Of a stretch of 64,000 bases of DNA, positions 56,714 through 64,000 are shown piece after piece. Position 1 is the stretch's first letter, and each line of letters opens with the position of its first letter. The notes below the pieces were generated by a model. It worked only from the letters and a program-made list of their open reading frames with translations, did not search any database and was not told the origin of the DNA. The stretch is taken from assembly GCA_030544215.1 (NCBI GenBank), contig JARZZO010000011.1:42871001-42935000 (forward strand), written 5' to 3'. The position numbers were made by a program, and so were the translations under genes. The DNA comes from Zantedeschia hybrid cultivar (Eukaryota; Streptophyta; Magnoliopsida; Alismatales; Araceae).

Positions 56714-57805
56714 ATGGCTCCCAGGAAGAGGATGCTGGTTATTCGAGAGCGGGGAGATGCCCCTAGTGGGTCCGAGGCAGGGAGGCCGAGTGTAGAGCAG
56801 TTTATGGAGGCCATGATGGACACTATGGCTAGATATCAGACGCGAGATCCTAGTGAGAGTTCTAGTGCTCGGGGAGGGTCCACAGCTACCCTTGAGAGGT
56901 TCCTGAAGCTGAGGCCACCTCACTTCACCGGTCGTCCCGACCCTGATGAGGCCATTCATTGGCTTAGAGAGATAGAGAAGACCTTCGATACCATGGATTG
57001 TGCAGCAGTAGAGAGGACCCCGTTGGCTACCTTCATGCTGAAGGATAGCGCCTATGACTGGTGGACCACATTGAAGAGTTTGTCTTATGAGGACAGGAGT
57101 CTTAGGGAAATTTCATGGGAGACCTTTGTTAAGGAGTTCAATGCACAGTATTTCCCTAGACATGTTCAGAGAGCCAAGGAGAGGGAGTTTATGGATCTGA
57201 CGCAGGGGAGTATGACGGTACTCGAGTATCAGGCGAAGTTTGTCTCGCTGGGTCGGTTTGTGCCTTTCATATCTGGGGGCGAGGAGCGTCGCACGGAGAG
57301 GTTTGTGGACGGACTGAGGCTCAGTCTGAGGAACTTCGTGGCGTCCCACTGTTGTACAGACTTGGCATCAGCGGTTAGGTGTGCAGCAGCAGTAGAGGCT
57401 CAGTAGAACCAGTCGGCCCGGGAGAGAGGATTGACTGCTCAGGGGCCAGTGCGTGGCAGGGGTAAGGCAGCAGCGCCGGCTCCTTCGGTCGGATCGGGAT
57501 CATCGTCACTCGGCTCCCGATTCAGGAGATTCTTCCGAGGCGGTGGCAGCAGTAGTGGTAGCAGCGGCAGCAACAGGCCCAGGCAGGGTCAGCAGAGTCA
57601 GTCAGTGTCCAGTGCACCGCAGGAGCCAGCTCAGAGGCTTCCAGCAGTCTGCCAGCACTGTGGTGGTGCCCATGGCGGGACTCAGTGTCCCACTCTTCCC
57701 AGGAGGTGTTTCACTTGCGGCCAGCAGGGCCATTTGGCGAGGCAGTGCCCGCAGGGGCATGGTCAGGGGCAGGGTCATGGCGATCAGAAGAAGCCGAGGA
57801 CCTAG
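56714..57805 (+). pseudogene. Tekay gag (capsid and zinc knuckle)
   Basis: ATG at 56714. Residues about 50-225 form a retrotransposon gag domain (FLKLRPPHFTGRPDPDEAIH, TFMLKDSAYDWWTTL, EFNAQYFPRHVQRAKEREF). A TAG at 57404-57406 interrupts it, probably from CAG. The same frame continues through a G/S-rich linker to the zinc knuckle CFTCGQQGHLARQC (about 57710) and a second TAG at 57803-57805. The pol frame continues directly beyond. Confidence 0.93.
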
Positions 57806-59722
57806 GGGAGAGTTCTAGCTATCACCAGGAGGGAGGCTCATGCGTCCAACTTGGTGGAACGTACACTTTCTGCCCTTGGAAACTCTGCACATGTGTTGAT
57901 CGATTCGGGTGCTTCGCATTCCTTCATTTCTGAGCAGTTCCTAGATATCTTTTCTGCACCCGTTGATGAGTTATCTGATGGTTTGATGGTAGAGGTTCCT
58001 TCTGGAGACTTTATGATATCTTATAATTGCTTGAGGAATGTTCCCTTGACCATTGAGGGTCATGTGCTACCTGCCCAGTTGGTTGTACTTGCTATTCGTG
58101 ACTTTGATATCATCCTGGGCATGGACTGGTTGGAAGCCTTTTATGCTGAGGTGGACTGCCACAGGAAGAGGGTGCGCTTCTCTATTCCGGACACCCCGAC
58201 CTTCTTTTTCCAAGGTATTAGGCTTTCTTCTCGAGGTATTCTCATTTCTGCCTTTAAGGCACGGAGGTTGCTTGCTGGTGGCTGTGAGGCTTTCCTTGCC
58301 TCTGTGGTTGTTCCTGATGTCCGTGATAGTCCCAGTCCTCGGGAGGTGCCTGTAGTATGTGATTTCGTAGATGTGTTTCATGAGGAGCTGCCTGGCCTTC
58401 CCCCTCAGCGAGAGGTCGAGTTTACCATTGAGCTTGCACCAGGTACGGCGCCCTTGTCTAAGGCCCCGTATCGGATGGCGCCAGCCGAACTCGCTGAGTT
58501 GAAGGCGCAGTTGCAGGAGTTGCTGGATAAGGGTTTCATTCGTCCCAGCATATCTCCATGGGGTGCTCCAGTTCTGTTTGTTAGAAAGAAGGATGGTTCT
58601 CTGAGATTGTGCATCGATTATAGGCAGCTGAACCAGGTGACAATAAAGAATAAGTACTCGCTTCCTAAGATCGATGATTTGATGGATCAGCTGCAGTCCG
58701 CGAGGGTGTTTTCCAAGATCGACCTGAGATCTGGATATTATCAGATGAGGATCCGGAATGTGGATGTTAGTAAGACGGCTTTCAGAACTCGGTATGGACA
58801 TTATGAGTTTTTGGTTATGCCCTTCGGGTTGACCAATGCTCCGGCGGCCTTTATGGATCTGATGAACAGAGTCTTCAGGACCTACCTGGATCAGTTTGTG
58901 GTTGTATTTGTTGATGATATTCTGATCTATTCTTCTTCTGAGGAAGGGCACGCCACTCATCTTCGGGCAGTATTGCAAGTCCTGAGGGAGCACCAACTTT
59001 ACGCCAAATTTAGCAAGTGTAAATTTTGGCTAGACGAGGTGCACTTCCTTGGGCATGTTATTTCTGGCGAAGGTATCGCGGTGGATCCAGCCAAGATTGA
59101 GGCGGTGATGGATTGGAGCAGGCCGACTTCAGTGACTGAGATCAGGAGCTTTCTGGGGCTTGCCGGTTATTACAGGCAGTTTGTTCAGGGGTTTTCTTCT
59201 ATAGCGGCCCCCTTGTCGAGGTTGACTCGAAAGGGAGTTCGTTTTGTGTGGACCGAGAAATGTGAGCAGAGTTTCATTGAGCTAAAAACCCGCCTCACGT
59301 CAGCCCCAGTGTTGGTGCTCCCATCTGAGACAGGTGGATTCGTGGTTTACTCAGATGTGTCCCGTCAAGGTTTGGGCGCAGTCCTAATGCAGCATGGCAG
59401 GGTAGTTGCTTATGCTTCTCGGCAGCTGAAGAAGCATGAGGAGAACTATCCTACCCATGATTTGGAACTTGCAGCTGTGGTGTTTGCACTTAAGATCTGG
59501 AGGCATTACTTATATGGAGAGAAATTTCAGGTTTTTACTGATCACAAGAGCCTGAAATATGTGTTCACTCAGAGAGACCTGAATTTGAGGCAGCGGAGGT
59601 AGATGGAGTTCATTAAGGATTATGACTTTGACCTTTCTTATCATCCGGGCAAGGCGAATGTGGTGGCAGACGCTTTGAGTCGGAAGACGGTCATGTCATA
59701 CCTCATGATTTGAGAGTGGAAA
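57806..59722 (+). pseudogene. Tekay protease, reverse transcriptase and RNase H
   Basis: Same frame as gag. Protease active site HVLIDSGASHSFIS near 57890. RT shows DGSLRLCIDYRQLNQVTIKN, FSKIDLRSGYYQMRI, YEFLVMPFGLTNAPAAFMDL and the catalytic VVFVDDILIYSSS. RNase H has VVYSDVSRQGLGAVL, HDLELAAVVFALKIWRHYLY and FTDHKSLKYVF. Stops occur at 59600-59602 (where W is expected) and 59711-59713; between them PGKANVVADALSRK closes RNase H. The sequence is otherwise well preserved. Confidence 0.95.
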
Positions 59723-61215
59723 TTGTTCGAGCAGGTGGTGGAATCTTCCTTTAGAATCCCACATGAAGATGACAGAGCCGTGCTGGTCAGTTTGGCTGTG
59801 AGACCAGCTGTGTATCATGCTGTGATTGAGGCTCAGAGGGCAGATGCTGAGTTACCACAGATTCTCCAGAGGTCAGAAGTGGAATTATGGGATGACGGTA
59901 CTGTCAGGTTCAGAGGCAGACTTTATGTTCCGACTGAGGAGGAAGTGCGCAGATGTATTCTTGATGAGGCGCACCGTTCGAGATATGCAGTGCATCCTGG
60001 GACGACCAAGATGTACCATTATTTGAGGAGGCACTTCTGGTGGCCCAGTATGAAGAAAGATGTGGCTGAATATGTGGCTAGATGTATGACTTGTCAGCAG
60101 GTTAAAGCCGAGCATCAGAGACCTGGAGGGTTGCTGCAGCCGTTGCCGATTCCAGAGTGGAAATGGGAGCATGTGACGATGGACTTTGTGATGGGATTGC
60201 CTACATCCCCTAGCAGGAGAGACGCCATCTAGGTCATCGTTGATCGGCTGACCAAGTCGGCACACTTCCTAGCTATTAGGAAGGACTGGTCAGTCGGAAA
60301 GCTGGCAAAGTTGTTTGTAGACCGGATCATCTCTCTGCACGGGGTACCTTTGTCCATTGTATCAGATCGAGATCCGAGGTTTACTTCCAGGTTCTGGAAG
60401 AGCTTTCAAAAGGCATTGGGCACTCAGTTGGCTTTCAGCCCGGCCTACCATCCCGAGACTGACGGGCAGTCGGAGAGGACCATTCAGACCTTGGAGGATA
60501 TGCTCAGGGCATGTTGCCTAGACTGGGGAGGTTCTTGGGAGCAGCATTTGTCCACAGTAGAATTTGCCTACAACAACAGTTACCATTCCAGTATCGGCAT
60601 GGCGCCTTACGAGGCCTTGTATGGGCAACCGTGTAGATCCCCGGTGTGTTGGTCCGAGATCGGTGAGAGGCAGATAGCAGGACCAGAGTTAGTGCAGCAG
60701 TGTGCTGAGATTGCCAGGACAGTTCGGCAGAGGTTGACCGCAGCTCAGTGTAGGCAGAAAAGTTATGCAGACATCCGACGGAGACCACTTGAGTTTGAAG
60801 TTGGGGACCACGTGTTCCTCCGAATCTCACCCTCCAAGGGTGTGGTGAGATTCGGGAAGCGAGGCAAGCTGAGTCCGCGATATATTGGGCCTTTTCCCAT
60901 TCTTGCTCGAATTGGGGAAACCGCGTATCAGTTGGCCTTGCCGCCCAGTCTTGCAGGAGTGCACGATGTGTTCCATGTTTCCTTGCTGAGAAAGTATGTT
61001 CAGGATCCGTCCCATGTGTTGGATTTTTTAGAGTTGGAGGTCGCTGAGGACCTGTCCTTTCCAGAGTATCCTGTTCGTATTGAGGATCGCAGAGAACAGG
61101 TCCTGCGGAACAAGATTGTACCGTCAAGGTGATTTGGCAGTACTGCTCCGGAGGTGAGGCAACCTGGGAGCGAGAGGATGAGATGCGGGAGCAGTTCCCA
61201 TACCTCTTTTCGTAA
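59723..61215 (+). pseudogene. Tekay integrase and chromodomain
   Basis: The integrase zinc-binding part (HPGTTKMYHYLRRHFWWPSM, CMTCQQVK) leads to the core: DFVMGLPTSPSRRDAI, a TAG at 60230-60232 in place of an expected W, then VDRLTKSAHFLAI, IVSDRDPRFTSRFW and HPETDGQSERTIQTLEDML. A C-terminal GKLSPRYIGPFPI block follows. Near 61122 the frame is lost (agg-tga). Shifting by one base recovers a chromodomain tail from 61123: VKVIWQYCSGGEATWERED, then EMREQFPYLFS and TAA at 61213-61215. This chromodomain places the element among chromoviruses. Confidence 0.93.
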
Positions 61216-61287
61216 GTTTCTTTGTGAACTTGTATCCCTGTTTTGACCTTGTTAATTCTAGCGGTCAATTTCGGGGGCGAAATTCTT

Positions 61288-61302
61288 TTAAGGGGGGGAG
61301 AA
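61288..61302 (+). other. Tekay polypurine tract
   Basis: TTAAGGGGGGGAGAA ends directly at the 3' LTR start. It is the expected plus-strand primer site. Confidence 0.85.
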
Positions 61303-63653
61303 TGTAAGGATCGAGACTTTCGGATCCGGTTTTCGGAGTCGGATCCTGTAGTTCTGGTCCTAGTGGGGTCTGGGGCTTTGTGATGTTTTGCGTCGAGCCC
61401 GCGAGACGCGGTTTAAACGGCGTCCACCGTTGCAGACACGTTTTAGGTTCTGCCACGTGGGTGCCACGTGGGCTGGCTTCGGGCCGCGAGAGTACGGCCC
61501 TGTCGCGTCGTCTGAACGGCGTCCCGCGTGGGACGACGCCTTTCAGACTGTGACTCTGGGTGTGTCAGAGTACGGCCCTGACAAGTGTTCTAAACGGCGT
61601 CTGTGTAGAACGACGCGTTTCAGAGTCTTGTCAGAGCGGCCGTCGCGTCACCTGATAGACGTCCGTGGATGTCGACGCGTGTTAGCCAGTCTCTAGTTAA
61701 CCCCGCGAGCCCTCCTTCTTTCCCTCATTTTCTCCTTCTCTCTTTCTCTCCTTCCCCTCCGGCGAACTCGGCGGCGATCCCTCCTCCTCCCTCTTTTCCT
61801 CCCACCGTTTCATCTCTCCCTCCACTCCATCCTCTACCTAGCTCCTACCACTACCACCTCCACTTCCACTGCGGCGTTCTACTCTCCGGACGGCGGCCGA
61901 CGTCATGGTGGAGTAAGGACGACCACAGCGGTACCGGCGGCGGCGTGGGGCGAGACGGGTGGACGGCTTGAAGCTCGGAGGCGTTCAAGTATCCGGTAGG
62001 GTGACGGTTCCCATGGTATTATGTTTAAACCATGTTTTCCCCCGTTTAAGCATGTTATGGATCTTTGGTTTTGGGGGGTAGAACAAGTATGTTTAGGAAT
62101 TCTTCTTGTTGATACGGGGGATTTTCATGATGTGATTTCCTGTTGATTGAATTGCTCCTCTTTCCCCTCCGTTTTTGCGTGATTTTGGGGTTGTTTGGGT
62201 TGAAAAGGGAGCCCTCGGGCTCATGGCAGACTCTGGTTCCTGGGGTTGAAAGACGTCGTGCATGGACGACGCCTTTTTGAAGGGCATTGGGCCATCACGA
62301 CGCCTTTTAGACAGGAATCGCCTAACTGAGAGTTTGCCAGTTCGGGGATTTTGGGACTAAAAGACGTCATGGGTGGGCGACGCGTTTTGAATAGCGTCGG
62401 GTAGCCATGACGCCTTTTAAGGCAGAAATCCCCTGAGTAAGGCCTTTGGAATTCCTGGTTTTCTGTGCTAAATGGCATCTGAGGATGTCGACGTCTTTCA
62501 AAAGGCGACCACTGGTGTCGACGCCTTTTAAGGCCTGATTCTGAAGACAGTGTTTTACATAAACCAGTACATGGAGCTTGAATGGCGTCGGCCTTGGGTG
62601 ACGCGATTCAAGACAGAACCTCACTAATTCATGCCAGTAAAATGTGTTCATACTGTTAGATAGTTGGTTAGTGCATGTTTTGATGTACGCGGTAGAGATG
62701 GATTCTGCATGATCGGGTGATACTATTGTGTGTGTTATACGATCGCGGACTTTTCACGTGACCGGATCGTACTGTGCTGGGTTTTATGTTACTATGGACC
62801 TGGAGTGACATTGTAGCGCTTTATCACCCTGTGCTGGTGGGGGCGTGAGCACAGCGCCGGTGGGGGCGTGGGCGGGGTGACGCCTAGTGAGAGAGGGTCA
62901 CTTGGTGAACCCTGGGGTCAGCTAGTACCGGTGTCGGAGTGGTACATTCGGAGAGTCACTCGTGCTGAGGGAAGGAGTAACTACCTGAGCCAGTTGGGCC
63001 GGAGTAGCTAGAGTGCTATCCGAGGGGTTACTGCTTGGTCTCAGCGGGTCGAGGTTTTTCCCACCGTTGTTTGTGTGGTTGGCGTGTTCTATCGAGGCGG
63101 CAGTTGTGGGTTCCCTTGTCGGTTAGTTTAGATACATGCACGTTTAATACACTTCGACTGCATGTGATTTCACGTTGAGAATTAGGAATTGTACCCACTA
63201 CTGTGTTTGTTGCTTTACCGTTAGCTGTATTTTGCACTTGTGGGTGTGTGCATGGGCAGTGGGGATCGAAGGATCCCTACTGAGTCTTGTCTTGAGACTC
63301 ACCCCTGCGGTTTTCAGGTGAGGACTCCCAGCAGACTTAGAGCGGCGTGTGCGGCCGTATGTTGAGCGCTTTCAGCGGTTGTTCCGGGGTATGCTCCGAT
63401 GTAGTTGTTATTTATTTCTGGCCTGTATGTTTAATTATTTCTTTCAGTTGGAATATGTAATTATTTGCTGTATCGAGTCGCATTGTAATAATTTTAATTC
63501 CTGCACTTTCATTTCAATTCAATGCGATGTGAATGTTTAGCTTAGTTTATTATTTATTTCCCAGACTTACTAGATCCTGGTTTGGTTCCAAATTAATGAT
63601 TCGGTACCCATTTAGTAATCGGATCCCCGATTATAGGGTGGCGGGTCGTTACA
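61303..63653 (+). repeat. Tekay 3' LTR (2351 bp)
   Basis: Nearly identical to 54208-56557, with scattered substitutions (for example TTTGCGTCGAGC for TTTCGCGTCGAGC near 61390). Palindrome clusters are at about 61388-61690 and 62250-62612. Followed by the GTTGT duplication. Confidence 0.95.
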
Positions 63654-64000
63654 GTTGTAGTCACCCGGTAGAGGTACATTGTAATATACCGGCTGCTGAC
63701 GTGACTAATTGAACATTTGTTGATACTACTGCTGAGATTGATTCTAGGCTGGCTGGTATGGTTGCTGAGGCGGCCTGAAACCCTGCTGATTTGGCGGACT
63801 CTGCCCTGCATACTGTAGCTGTTGTTGTTGGTTTCTCATGAACTGCGGTTGATTGTTGTTTACAGTGCTGATTTGTTCATGGGAGAGTGTGCCTTCAATA
63901 GTGGGATCCATGCTAGAAGAATTTGGCACTGCAAGCTTCCGTAGTGGAGGACTGTTGGGTCTATGGGGGTCAAAAACACTGGCAAAAGTGGAATCCTTGA
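63654..64000 (-). pseudogene. Tat2 gag, glutamine/proline-rich part
   Basis: After the GTTGT duplication the minus strand resumes Tat2 gag. Frame 63744-63929 reads MDPTIEGTLSHEQ, then QQQQLQYAGQSPPNQQGFRP. It is low-complexity sequence upstream of the zinc-binding region, which lies across the Tekay insertion at 53816-54207. It runs off the window end. Confidence 0.65.

Larger units (their letters stand above)
54208..63653 (+). mobile_element. Full-length Tekay/Del-type gypsy element nested in Tat2
   Basis: Bounded by GTTGT (54203-54207 and 63654-63658), 9446 bp, LTRs 54208-56557 and 61303-63653. It has a tRNA-iMet primer site, one gag-pol frame in order PR-RT-RH-INT, and a C-terminal chromodomain. 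That order plus long LTRs fits the Tekay/Del chromovirus lineage. The LTRs look about 98-99% alike by eye, so insertion was recent, yet the coding frame carries five stops and a frameshift. Confidence 0.95.

Noticed and set aside
58067..58996. 309-residue minus-strand ORF
   Set aside because: Shadow of the Tekay protease-RT frame on the opposite strand; no domain.
60504..61268. 254-residue minus-strand ORF
   Set aside because: Shadow of Tekay integrase; no recognisable motif.

Overview
This 64 kb window looks like heterochromatic DNA of a flowering plant. It is made almost entirely of LTR retrotransposons inserted into one another. I see no host protein-coding gene, rRNA locus or CRISPR array. 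The lineages present are plant Ty3/gypsy (Tat-type with two RNase H domains, Tekay/Del-type chromovirus, an Athila/Tat-like non-autonomous element) and plant Ty1/copia with tRNA-iMet primer sites. Most reading frames are broken by nonsense changes, many of them C-to-T or G-to-A transitions, as expected for methylated, silenced copies.

Layout. (1) 1-9245: two non-autonomous elements sharing the middle of three LTRs. The right one (1180-9245) has a tRNA-Asp primer site, a 560-codon ORF of unknown function and no pol. The left one has lost nearly all its interior, and its primer site is fused to a complete antisense copy of mature tRNA-Asp. (2) 9246-9530: T-rich minisatellite. (3) About 9530-26655: a decayed Tat-type gypsy element on the minus strand (Tat1), interrupted at 11860-20429 by a minus-strand copia element (Copia1; target duplication CAAAG). 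(4) About 26660-52108: an older minus-strand copia element (Copia3). It carries a solo Tekay-like LTR (A, 28228-30573) and a second solo LTR (B, 33906-34534 plus 46920-48465; duplication CATCT). LTR B is split by plus-strand Copia2 (34535-46919; duplication AATAA). Copia2's 3' LTR is in turn split by solo LTR C (42655-45387; duplication ATTAA). (5) 52109-64000: protease and gag remains of a second minus-strand Tat element (Tat2), interrupted by a full-length plus-strand Tekay-type element (54208-63653; duplication GTTGT).

Inferred order of insertion, oldest first, is Tat2, Copia3, LTR B, Copia2, LTR C. The Tekay element has near-identical LTRs and is also young.

Most notable observations: the LTR-tRNA-Asp fusion, which reads as a fossil of reverse transcription running through the whole primer tRNA and then switching template at a 3-base match; an array of four small dyads with conserved spacing upstream of gag in all three copia elements; a 22-base-period palindrome array in the copia leaders; and GCGTC/GACGC palindrome clusters in every Tekay-like LTR. 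All assignments come from reading the sequence. No database search or alignment program was run, so lineage names are family-level judgements.
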